Below are positions 57,223 through 64,000 of a stretch of DNA of 64,000 nucleotides, piece after piece. The notes beneath the pieces are model-generated. The model did not search any database and was not told the origin of the DNA. It saw nothing but the letters and a program-made list of their open reading frames with translations. This DNA comes from Erwinia phyllosphaerae (lineage in GTDB: Bacteria > Pseudomonadota > Gammaproteobacteria > Enterobacterales > Enterobacteriaceae), in contig NZ_JAHSPF010000003.1 in NCBI RefSeq assembly GCF_019132875.1, positions 372,001-436,000 of the forward strand. Direction: 5' to 3'. The position numbers were made by a program, and so were the translations under genes. How positions within the stretch are numbered: the first letter of the stretch is position 1; each line of letters starts with the position of its first letter.

Positions 57223-58689
57223 ATGGCCGATATGCAACGCCGTGGACTTTACATCAATGGCCGCGAAGAAGCGGGTCATGGCGAAACGTTTACCACCATC
57301 AATCCCGCCAATGGTGAAGTGCTGGCAGAAGTGACCTCAGCCAGCCAGCAGGATATCGATCGCGCCGTCGCCAGTGCCGAAGCGGGCCAGCGTATCTGGC
57401 GCGGCTATACGCCGGTCGAACGTAGCCGTGTCCTGTTAAAAGCCGTAGCGATCCTGCGTGAGCGTAACGATGAGCTGGCCGCGCTGGAAACCGCAGACAC
57501 CGGCAAACCGCTCAGCGAAACCGAAGCGGTTGACATTGTCACGGGCGCAGATGTACTGGAGTACTATGCGGGCCTGGCTGTGGCGGTAGAAGGCGAATCG
57601 ATTCCACTGCGCGACAGCGCGCTGGTTTATACCCGCCGCGAACCCCTGGGCGTTTGTGCCGGCATCGGTGCCTGGAACTACCCCATTCAGATTGCAATGT
57701 GGAAAAGCGCGCCTGCGCTGGCTACCGGCAACGCAATGATCTTTAAGCCCAGCGAAGTCACGCCGCTCAGCGCGCTGGAGCTGGCAAAAATCTTTACCGA
57801 AGCCGGGCTACCGGACGGCGTTTTCAACGTTGTCCAGGGTGCCGGCGCTGTCGGTCAGGGCCTGAGCCAGCATCCGAAGATCGCTAAAGTCTCCTTTACT
57901 GGCGAAGTGAATACCGGTAAGCGCGTCATGGCGGATGCGGCACTGGCGAACCTGAAGTCGGTCACCATGGAACTCGGTGGCAAATCGCCGCTGATCGTCT
58001 TTGAAGATGCCGAGCTGGAACGTGCCGTAGATGGCGCGATGATGGCTAACTTCTACAGCAGTGGCCAGGTTTGCACCAACGGCACGCGCGTGTTCGTGCA
58101 TCGCTCACTAAAAGCGGATTTTGAAAAGCGCCTGCTGGAAAAAATGGAGGCTATCAAATGTGGCGATCCAACGCTGCCGGACACCAATTTCGGCCCGCTG
58201 GTCAGCGAAGAGCACTGCCAGAAGGTGGTCTCCTATCTGGAAATCGGTAAAAACGAGGGCGCACGCGTGCTGGCTGGCGGTTTCCGCCTGACCGAAGGCG
58301 AAATGGCGAAGGGCTGCTTTGTGGCGCCAACCGTGTTCACCGACTGTTCCGACGAAATGCGCATTGTGCAGGAAGAGATTTTTGGCCCGGTGATGAGCGT
58401 GCTGGTGTTTGATGACGAGCAGGAAGTTATCGATCGCGCCAATAACACGGAATATGGTCTGGCCGCAGGCGTCTTTACCACCTCGCTGAATCGCGCACAC
58501 CGCGTTATCCATCAGCTGGAAGCGGGCATCTGCTGGGTGAACAGCTGGGGCGAATCGCCTGCGCCAATGCCGGTTGGCGGCTATAAGCAGTCCGGCGTAG
58601 GACGTGAAAACGGCCTGGAAACGCTACACCACTATACGCGTACCAAATCCGTGCTGATCGAAATGGGCGACTATCCGTCCGCGTTCTGA
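57223..58689 (+). CDS. betB: Betaine aldehyde dehydrogenase
   Basis: A 488-residue NAD(P)+-dependent aldehyde dehydrogenase that makes the osmoprotectant glycine betaine from betaine aldehyde. Motifs: [42 protein letters not shown], catalytic Glu in [14 protein letters not shown], catalytic Cys in [30 protein letters not shown] and [31 protein letters not shown] ribosome-binding site; 16 bases behind betI. Confidence 0.97.
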   Translation: MADMQRRGLYINGREEAGHGETFTTINPANGEVLAEVTSASQQDIDRAVASAEAGQRIWRGYTPVERSRVLLKAVAILRERNDELAALETADTGKPLSETEAVDIVTGADVLEYYAGLAVAVEGESIPLRDSALVYTRREPLGVCAGIGAWNYPIQIAMWKSAPALATGNAMIFKPSEVTPLSALELAKIFTEAGLPDGVFNVVQGAGAVGQGLSQHPKIAKVSFTGEVNTGKRVMADAALANLKSVTMELGGKSPLIVFEDAELERAVDGAMMANFYSSGQVCTNGTRVFVHRSLKADFEKRLLEKMEAIKCGDPTLPDTNFGPLVSEEHCQKVVSYLEIGKNEGARVLAGGFRLTEGEMAKGCFVAPTVFTDCSDEMRIVQEEIFGPVMSVLVFDDEQEVIDRANNTEYGLAAGVFTTSLNRAHRVIHQLEAGICWVNSWGESPAPMPVGGYKQSGVGRENGLETLHHYTRTKSVLIEMGDYPSAF

Positions 58690-58750
58690 TTGCCCTGATG
58701 ACGACACTGTTTTTTTGCCGCGGCGCAGGCCGCGGCTATCCGGAGGTTTA

Positions 58751-60439
58751 ATGCAGAAATTTGACTATATCATTATTGGCGCTGGCTCTGCCGGCAACGT
58801 TCTGGCAACACGACTGACTGAGGATGCTGACGTATCGGTACTTTTACTGGAAGCAGGCGGCAAGGATCACCGCTGGGATTTCCGTACCCAAATGCCAGCC
58901 GCTTTAGCTTATCCGCTACAGGGAAAACGCTATAACTGGGCTTATGAAACGGATCCGGAACCCAAAATGAACAATCGCCGCATGGAGTGCGGACGTGGTA
59001 AGGGTCTGGGTGGCTCTTCGCTGATCAACGGCATGTGCTACGTGCGCGGCAACGCGATGGACTACGATAACTGGGCGCAAAAAAAGGGGCTGGAAAACTG
59101 GTCTTATCTCAATTGCCTGCCTTATTTCCGCAAGGCCGAGAAACGCGATATCGGCGAAAACGACTATCACGGCGGCGAAGGGTATCTGAGCGTCACCACG
59201 CCGAAGAAGGGCAATAACCCGCTGTTCCGCGCCTTTATCGACGCGGCGAAGCAGGCCGGTCACCACGAGACCGACGATATGAACGGCTATCGCCAGGATG
59301 GTTTTGGCCCGATGGACCGAACGGTGACGCCAAAAGGCCGTCGTTCCAGCACCGCACGCGGCTATCTGGACGAGGCGAAACAGCGTTCAAACCTGACCAT
59401 CGTCACCCATGCGCAAACCGACCGTATTCTGTTTGAGGGCAAAACCGCCGTGGGCGTCTGCTGGCTGCGCGGCGGCAAAGAAGAGCGGGCAACGGCCACG
59501 CGTGAAGTCCTGCTGTGTGCGGGTGCCATCGCCTCACCGCAGGTATTGCAACGCTCTGGCGTTGGCCCGGAAGAGTGGTTACGCGAGCTGGATATCCCGG
59601 TAGTCCATGCCTTACCGGGCGTGGGCCGCAATCTTCAGGATCACCTGGAAGTTTATATGCAGTTCCGCTGCAAAAAGCCCGTTAGCCTCTATCCGTCGCT
59701 CCAGTGGTGGAACCAGCCGGCGATTGGTGCAGAATGGCTGTTTAACGGCACGGGTATCGGTGCCAGCAACCAGTTTGAAGCGGGCGGCTTTATTCGCAGC
59801 GACGACCAGCCGGACTGGCCAGACTTGCAGTATCACTTCCTGCCGGTTGCCATTAACTACAACGGCAGCAGCCCGGTTAAGGAGCACGGTTTCCAGGCCC
59901 ACGTTGGCCCCATGCGCTCACGCAGCCGTGGCCGCGTTAAGCTGACCTCGAAGCATCCTTACGCCGCGCCGTCGATCTTCTTTAACTACATGTCGGAAGA
60001 GCGTGACTGGGAAGAGTTTCGCCACGCGGTGCGCCATACGCGCGAAATTATGCGTCAGCCTGCGCTGGCAGAATACTGTGGCGAAGAGATTCAGCCAGGT
60101 GCGGCAGTGCAGAGCGACGAGCAGATCGACGCCTTCGTCCGCGATCATGCGGAAACGGCCTATCATCCTTGCGGCAGCTGCGCGATGGGTAATGACGAAA
60201 TGGCGGTGGTCGATGCAGAAGGGCGCGTACACGGTATGCAGAACCTGCGTGTGGTGGATGCTTCTATTATGCCGCAGATCACGACCGGTAACCTGAATGC
60301 GCCAACGGTGATGATTGCAGAAAAAATGGCCGATCTAATCCGTGGCCGCACGCCGCTGGCCCCGTCCAAAGCGGATTATTATCGACTGCAGCGTGAAAAA
60401 GCCGAAGCGGAGCAGGCGCAGGAAGAAGGCGTAGCCTGA
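58751..60439 (+). CDS. betA: Choline dehydrogenase
   Basis: A 562-residue membrane-associated FAD enzyme of the GMC oxidoreductase family oxidising choline to betaine aldehyde (and on to betaine). FAD site [18 protein letters not shown] at the N terminus; [20 protein letters not shown] (GMC signature 1); [15 protein letters not shown] (signature 2); catalytic His region HPCGSCAMG and C-terminal [29 protein letters not shown]. Start at ATG 58751 behind GGAGGTTTA rather than the longer frame. A strong terminator follows. The choline importer betT is not adjacent. Confidence 0.96.
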   Translation: MQKFDYIIIGAGSAGNVLATRLTEDADVSVLLLEAGGKDHRWDFRTQMPAALAYPLQGKRYNWAYETDPEPKMNNRRMECGRGKGLGGSSLINGMCYVRGNAMDYDNWAQKKGLENWSYLNCLPYFRKAEKRDIGENDYHGGEGYLSVTTPKKGNNPLFRAFIDAAKQAGHHETDDMNGYRQDGFGPMDRTVTPKGRRSSTARGYLDEAKQRSNLTIVTHAQTDRILFEGKTAVGVCWLRGGKEERATATREVLLCAGAIASPQVLQRSGVGPEEWLRELDIPVVHALPGVGRNLQDHLEVYMQFRCKKPVSLYPSLQWWNQPAIGAEWLFNGTGIGASNQFEAGGFIRSDDQPDWPDLQYHFLPVAINYNGSSPVKEHGFQAHVGPMRSRSRGRVKLTSKHPYAAPSIFFNYMSEERDWEEFRHAVRHTREIMRQPALAEYCGEEIQPGAAVQSDEQIDAFVRDHAETAYHPCGSCAMGNDEMAVVDAEGRVHGMQNLRVVDASIMPQITTGNLNAPTVMIAEKMADLIRGRTPLAPSKADYYRLQREKAEAEQAQEEGVA

Positions 60440-60520
60440 TAGCCTGACCAGGGGAACGGAAACCCTTGCCTTTATCATGGCCAGCGCCTGTCGATAAAGG
60501 CCGTGCTTTGAGCTGATTAA

Positions 60521-60557
60521 CTGACCACGCCGCTATTGTCCGGCGTGGTCAGCTTTT
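60521..60557 (+). terminator. Terminator of betIBA
   Basis: CTGACCACGCCG, loop CTATTGTC, CGGCGTGGTCAG then CTTTTA: a 12-base perfect stem about 80 bases behind betA. The bases 60558-60755 show no gene; they should hold the promoter of the IclR gene. Confidence 0.85.
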
Positions 60558-60755
60558 ATGTTACTTCGGGGCAGATATTTACTCGCCCACGGTAATATCC
60601 GTTACCGCTTTACCCTTCATCATGCCAGTGTTATTCAACACTTCGTTTTAACCACTCATTTTCTATAGCCTGCCTGATGTCACCGCTATCCTCTGTTCAA
60701 GCTGTCCACTATGTGGATAATGAGGCCGGTTACTGTCATAACCTACAGGCTACTC

Positions 60756-61505
60756 ATGAGCACCGATCGCGAAAACAACGGTTCCCAGGTTATTGCCCGC
60801 GCGGCAACGCTGCTGCGCGCGCTGGAACATCAGCCCGCCGGAATGACTATTTCCGCGCTGTCCCGGCAGGTAGAGCTACCGCGCACTACCGTTCACCGCC
60901 TGGTAGCCTCGCTGGAAAGCCAGCAGCTGCTGATCGTAAGCGCGGGGGAGGTGAAGCTTGGCCCGGCACTGGCACGGCTGGCGGCGTCGGCCCATACCGA
61001 TGTCATTGCGCTTTCCCGTCCGGCAATGGAAGCGCTGGGGCGACGCACCCGCGAAACGGTCGATCTTTGCGTCTGGCGGGGCAGCCATGCGGTGTCGGTC
61101 AGCCAGTTTGTCTCCGATCGGGAACTGCGCGTGGTTTCCGCCGTAGGTACCGCCTTTCCCTGTCATTGTACCGCGCATGGCAAGGCGATCCTGGCGCAGT
61201 TAAGCAACCAGCAAATCAGCGAGATGCTCGCCGGGCATCTCGATCTCCGTACCGAACAAACGCTCCGCACGCTGCCCGCCATTTTGCAGGACGTTGAGCA
61301 GGTGCGCGCCAGTCACTACGCCATTGATCGCGAAGAGCATGCACGCGGGGTCTGCGGCCTCGGCGTTTATATCAAAACCAGAGTGAACGAGCATTACGCG
61401 ATTTCCCTGGCCGTGCCGGCGATACGCTTTGACGAAGAGTTTGACCATCTGCTTTCCGCGCTGTTGCAGTGCAAAGCCGAAACGGAGGCGCTGCTGGCTG
61501 GCTGA
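60756..61505 (+). CDS. IclR-family transcriptional regulator
   Basis: A 249-residue regulator: N-terminal winged HTH (VIARAATLLRALEHQPAGMTISALSRQVELPRTTVHRLVASLESQQLL) and IclR effector-binding domain (ETVDLCVWRGSHAVSVSQFVSDRELRVVSAVGTAFPCHCTAHGKAILAQL; YAIDREEHARGVCGLGVYI). Length and layout normal. ATG at 60756 follows AGG; the frame is open 15 codons further upstream. Targets unknown: it is neither in betIBA nor clearly part of the sulfonate locus, though it ends 12 bases from the converging regulator. Confidence 0.85.
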   Translation: MSTDRENNGSQVIARAATLLRALEHQPAGMTISALSRQVELPRTTVHRLVASLESQQLLIVSAGEVKLGPALARLAASAHTDVIALSRPAMEALGRRTRETVDLCVWRGSHAVSVSQFVSDRELRVVSAVGTAFPCHCTAHGKAILAQLSNQQISEMLAGHLDLRTEQTLRTLPAILQDVEQVRASHYAIDREEHARGVCGLGVYIKTRVNEHYAISLAVPAIRFDEEFDHLLSALLQCKAETEALLAG

Positions 61506-61517
61506 CGCAAAGGCGGC

Positions 61518-63422
61518 TCAGACCAGCTCCACAGAGGTATAAACCGTTACCGCATCGCGTACATTAATGGCACGCGGCAGCAGGCCCAGCGCGAAGAAGC
61601 GGTCAGCGATAGCCTGCTGTTGGCGCACGATAGCTAAATCCATCCGCCGTGTCTGATGGCTGCGGCGCGTTAAGGCATGTGCCAGCGAAGCGTGCGACAG
61701 GCCCAGCTCGGCCGAGAGCAGGGCGGCGGCCTCGTCGCGGCGGGTATCGATATAGCGTCCGGTCTGTTCCAGCGCGCCCAGCAGCGTCTGCAATAAATCG
61801 TCAGAACGCGCGATAAGATCGCGGTGCGCCAGGTAAAACTGATGGTTGTTGACCCGACCCGTGCCGCTGGCGATCACCCGTAAATCGCGCTCGCGCTCCG
61901 CCTCGCTAAGCAACGGATCCCACATCATCCAGGCATCGACGGCGTGACGATCGCTGGGCGTTAAAGGATATTTCGGCGGCGCGTAAACGATGCGCACGTC
62001 GTCCAGCGACAGGCCCGCCTCGTCCAGAATCTGCAACAGCAGATAATGCACGTTGGAACCTTTATTCACCGCAATACGTTTACCTTTTAGATCGGCAATC
62101 GTCTGGATAGCGCTGTCGGCGGCCACCAGCAAAGCCACGCTCTGCGGCGCGGCGGGTTCATAAGCCACATAGCGCAGCGGCGAATGGTTTGCCTGGGCGA
62201 ACAGCGGCGGCACTTCGCCCGTGGTGCCAAAGTCAATCTCATGGTTATCCAGCGCGTGCAGCAGCTGCGGCCCGGCGGGAAACTCGCACCAGAGCACGCT
62301 CACGCCCTGGTGCATAAACAGCGTTTCCAGCGTCTGGCGCGCTTTTAAAATGCCCAGATTGCCAAACTTCTGGTAGCCGATGCGCAGCTCGCGCTCGCCC
62401 GCGGGTGCGGCTTCCCGTGCGGAAGAGCGGCCTGTCGGCAGGCTGCGGCGCGGCTTAATCAGGCCCAGATGCCCCAGATGAGTGCGCAAAGTATTGCGGC
62501 TGATACCCAGCAGCGCCGCCGTTTGTAGCTGATTATGCTGGCACTGCTCAAAAGCGTGACGCACCAGCGCATCCATAACTTCCTGATAAACCGGCCCGCT
62601 ATGCTGTTGCAGGTGCTGACGCAAAAATCTGTCCAGCGAATTTTCCGCCTGCGGCAGCGCTTCGACAGGCGAGCTAAGGCGCAGCTGGTCGGCGGTAATC
62701 AGCGTTTGCTGACTCAACAACACCGCATTATGCAGCGTATTTTCCAGCTCGCGGATATTGCCGGGCCAGCGCCAGGCGACCAGCGCCGCCATCGCCTCTT
62801 CGCTAAGGCGCAGCTGCGGGCGGCCAAGGCGGCGGGCATAGAGCGTAAGAAAATGGTTAGCCAGCAGCGGAATATCCTGGCTACGCTGGCGCAGCGGCGG
62901 CAGCGTCACTTCCGCGACGTTAAGACGGTAATAGAGATCTTCCCGAAAACGTTTTTCCCGGATGGCACCGGTAAGATTGACATGGGTCGCTGCAATTACC
63001 CGCACGTCAACGCTAACCGCACGATGGGAACCGACGCGAGTAATTTCCCGCTCCTGCAATACGCGCAGCAGCTTGACCTGTAGCGGCAGGCTCAGCTCGC
63101 CGATTTCATCTAACAGCAGCGTGCCGCCCTCGGCCGCCTCAAACCAGCCCGGCTGCTGGCTGGTCGCGCCGGTAAACGCGCCTTTCTCGTGACCAAACAG
63201 TTCTGATTCCGCCAGGCTCTCCGTCAGCGCGCCACAGTTTACCGCCAGAAAAGGGCGATCGCGCCTTGGGCTGTGCTGGTGCAGGTAGCGCGCCACTACC
63301 TCTTTCCCCGTACCGGTTTCGCCTGTGATCAGCACCGTGGCATCGCCGGGCGCAAGGCGATCCAGCACGTCTTTAAACGCGACGGAAGCGGGGTCGATTA
63401 AATCGGCAACGGAACTGGACAT
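61518..63422 (-). CDS. Sigma-54 activator fused to an SsuA-like sulfonate-binding domain
   Basis: A 634-residue fusion regulator. Residues ~5-235 form an NtrC-type AAA+ module with Walker A GETGTGKE (34-41), the sigma-54 loop GAFTGA (81-86), Walker B GGTLLLDEIGEL (99-110) and sensor motif WRWPGNIRELENT. Residues ~298-322 are a Fis-type HTH (LQTAALLGISRNTLRTHLG). After a basic linker, residues 345-634 are homologous to the periplasmic protein SsuA without its signal peptide (LRIGYQKFGNLGILKA, CEFPAGPQLLHALDNHEIDFGTTGEVPPLFAQ, IQTIADLKGKRIAVNKGSNVHYLLLQ, DAWMMWDPLL). No receiver, GAF or PAS domain precedes AAA+. Inferred: a cytoplasmic sulfonate sensor that turns on the divergent ssuD-type operon with RNA polymerase sigma-54. 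Confidence 0.9.
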   Translation of the reverse strand: MSSSVADLIDPASVAFKDVLDRLAPGDATVLITGETGTGKEVVARYLHQHSPRRDRPFLAVNCGALTESLAESELFGHEKGAFTGATSQQPGWFEAAEGGTLLLDEIGELSLPLQVKLLRVLQEREITRVGSHRAVSVDVRVIAATHVNLTGAIREKRFREDLYYRLNVAEVTLPPLRQRSQDIPLLANHFLTLYARRLGRPQLRLSEEAMAALVAWRWPGNIRELENTLHNAVLLSQQTLITADQLRLSSPVEALPQAENSLDRFLRQHLQQHSGPVYQEVMDALVRHAFEQCQHNQLQTAALLGISRNTLRTHLGHLGLIKPRRSLPTGRSSAREAAPAGERELRIGYQKFGNLGILKARQTLETLFMHQGVSVLWCEFPAGPQLLHALDNHEIDFGTTGEVPPLFAQANHSPLRYVAYEPAAPQSVALLVAADSAIQTIADLKGKRIAVNKGSNVHYLLLQILDEAGLSLDDVRIVYAPPKYPLTPSDRHAVDAWMMWDPLLSEAERERDLRVIASGTGRVNNHQFYLAHRDLIARSDDLLQTLLGALEQTGRYIDTRRDEAAALLSAELGLSHASLAHALTRRSHQTRRMDLAIVRQQQAIADRFFALGLLPRAINVRDAVTVYTSVELV

Positions 63423-63497
63423 AGCTTTCTCCGGTAAAAGTCTCTGCCGCTAACATAACCTTGCTGGTTAGCAGTGACGAGAGTCCTTTCCTGCCCG

Positions 63498-63546
63498 CTG
63501 CTGCAAATGCAGCAGGTGGCTGACAGCAGTTGCTGCATTTGCAGCA
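63498..63546. promoter_or_regulatory. Two palindromic enhancer sites between the activator and ssuD
   Basis: CTGCTGCAAATGCAGCAG (63498-63515) and TGCTGCATTTGCAGCA (63531-63546) are the same palindrome, TGCTGCA-WW-TGCAGCA, with centres 32 bases apart (about three helical turns). They lie about 95-130 bases before the expected sigma-54 start, the usual distance for activator enhancers, and near the activator's own start, so they could also autoregulate it. Confidence 0.75.
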
Positions 63547-63608
63547 GTCAGGTTTGTTTCCGAAAAAATTATCTTGCTGATTTTAAAGAATTTAAAAATC
63601 CCGCCCGC

Positions 63609-63625
63609 CTGGCACGCTTCCTGCA
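63609..63625 (+). promoter_or_regulatory. Sigma-54 (-24/-12) promoter of the ssuD-type gene
   Basis: CTGGCACGCTTCCTGCA: GG at 63611-63612 and GC at 63623-63624 with ten bases between, as required; only two positions differ from YTGGCACGRNNNTTGCW. Expected start about 63636. The stretch between enhancers and promoter is AT-rich (63560-63600), suitable for IHF bending. Confidence 0.82.
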
Positions 63626-63693
63626 CATGTCTATATAACCAAAGATAATGCCGCTAATGAATAAATTAAGATAACGTTATAAGGAAAGTGAGA

Positions 63694-64000
63694 ATGAGCG
63701 CCTCGCAGGAAAATCTAAAGCTGTTTTGGTTTCTACCCACGCACGGTGATGGCCGCTACCTGGGAACAGCAGAGGGCGGACGCGCCGTCGATTTGCCCTA
63801 TTTGCAGCAGGTCGCGCTGGCCGCTGATAACCTCGGTTTCTATGGTGTGTTAATCCCTACCGGGAAAAGCTGTGAAGACTCATGGCTGGTGGCGTCGGCG
63901 CTGGCACCCATCACTAAACGGCTGCGCTATCTGGTGGCCGTACGGCCAGGTTTACAACCGCCGACGCTGGCGGCACGCATGGCCGCCACGCTGGATCGCC
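63694..64000 (+). CDS. ssuD: Alkanesulfonate monooxygenase SsuD family, N-terminal part
   Basis: The frame opens at ATG 63694 behind AAGGAAAG and runs off the window; 102 residues are visible. They match SsuD closely ([61 protein letters not shown] ... [25 protein letters not shown]). SsuD is the FMNH2-dependent bacterial-luciferase-like enzyme that splits alkanesulfonates to aldehyde and sulfite for sulfur supply. Close relatives (sulfone monooxygenases such as SfnG) share this fold, so the exact substrate is open. Driven by the sigma-54 promoter upstream, unlike E. coli ssu, which uses Cbl. Confidence 0.88.
   Translation, partial: MSASQENLKLFWFLPTHGDGRYLGTAEGGRAVDLPYLQQVALAADNLGFYGVLIPTGKSCEDSWLVASALAPITKRLRYLVAVRPGLQPPTLAARMAATLDR

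Overview
The window is about 64 kb of chromosome from a gamma-proteobacterium of the order Enterobacterales. Gene order follows the E. coli pheT-ihfA to pdxY-gst region closely (btuCED, nlpC, ydiV, selO, aroH, ppsR/ppsA, rprA, ydiK, ydiJ, sufABCDSE, ldtE, lpp, pykF, Val tRNAs, mdtK, ribC, cfa, punC/punR, purR, mepH, grxD, rnt, gloA, nemA, ydhLKJI, slyA/slyB, anmK, mliC, pdxH, tyrS, pdxY, gst). Divergence within the proteins and the non-E. coli genes after position 48,500 point to an Erwiniaceae-like relative (Erwinia/Pantoea group) rather than Escherichia. That placement is inference: no rRNA or marker gene settles it.

Layout. Positions 1-6.3 kb: translation (pheT end), IHF alpha, vitamin B12 import with the BtuE peroxidase, an NlpC/P60 lipoprotein, the degenerate EAL protein YdiV and the AMPylase SelO. 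6.4-11.3 kb: aroH, then ppsR and ppsA diverging from an AT-rich regulatory region with a candidate Cra site. 11.3-16.1 kb: the sRNA RprA, the permease YdiK and the D-2-hydroxyglutarate dehydrogenase YdiJ. 16.2-22.6 kb: an unrecognised ORF under a near-perfect Fur box, beside the Fe-S assembly operon sufABCDSE. 22.6-25.7 kb: ldtE, lpp and pykF, so the enzyme that anchors Braun lipoprotein lies next to lpp itself. 26.1-26.6 kb: a 22-bp tandem repeat and three tRNA-Val(GAC) genes. 26.7-38.1 kb: conserved housekeeping, purine, cell-wall and detoxification genes. 38.4-39.0 kb: a membrane-domain-only piece of an EptA-type phosphoethanolamine transferase. 39.2-48.4 kb: ydhL, the ydhIJK efflux system, slyA/slyB, anmK-mliC, and B6 metabolism (pdxH, pdxY) around tyrS.

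From 48.5 kb the window is more accessory: a nitroreductase-family oxidoreductase, gstA, a LysR regulator divergent from a GST plus FMN-split-barrel gene pair, the peptide transporter dtpA, an orphan flagellin with an unusual central domain behind a textbook sigma-28 promoter, the glycine-betaine operon betIBA with a palindromic BetI operator over its -35 box, an IclR regulator, and at the right edge the most striking locus. There, a sigma-54 activator (AAA+ and Fis-type HTH) is fused to a cytoplasmic SsuA-like sulfonate-binding domain. It diverges from an ssuD-type monooxygenase gene that has a -24/-12 promoter and two spaced palindromes suited to be its enhancers.

The regulatory sites make sense together. 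Cra-type sites lie at both ppsA and pykF (opposing steps at PEP/pyruvate), Fur-type sites flank the suf region, and PhoP/SlyA-type sites lie at slyB/slyA. All sites were read by eye against remembered consensus sequences; none was scored computationally.
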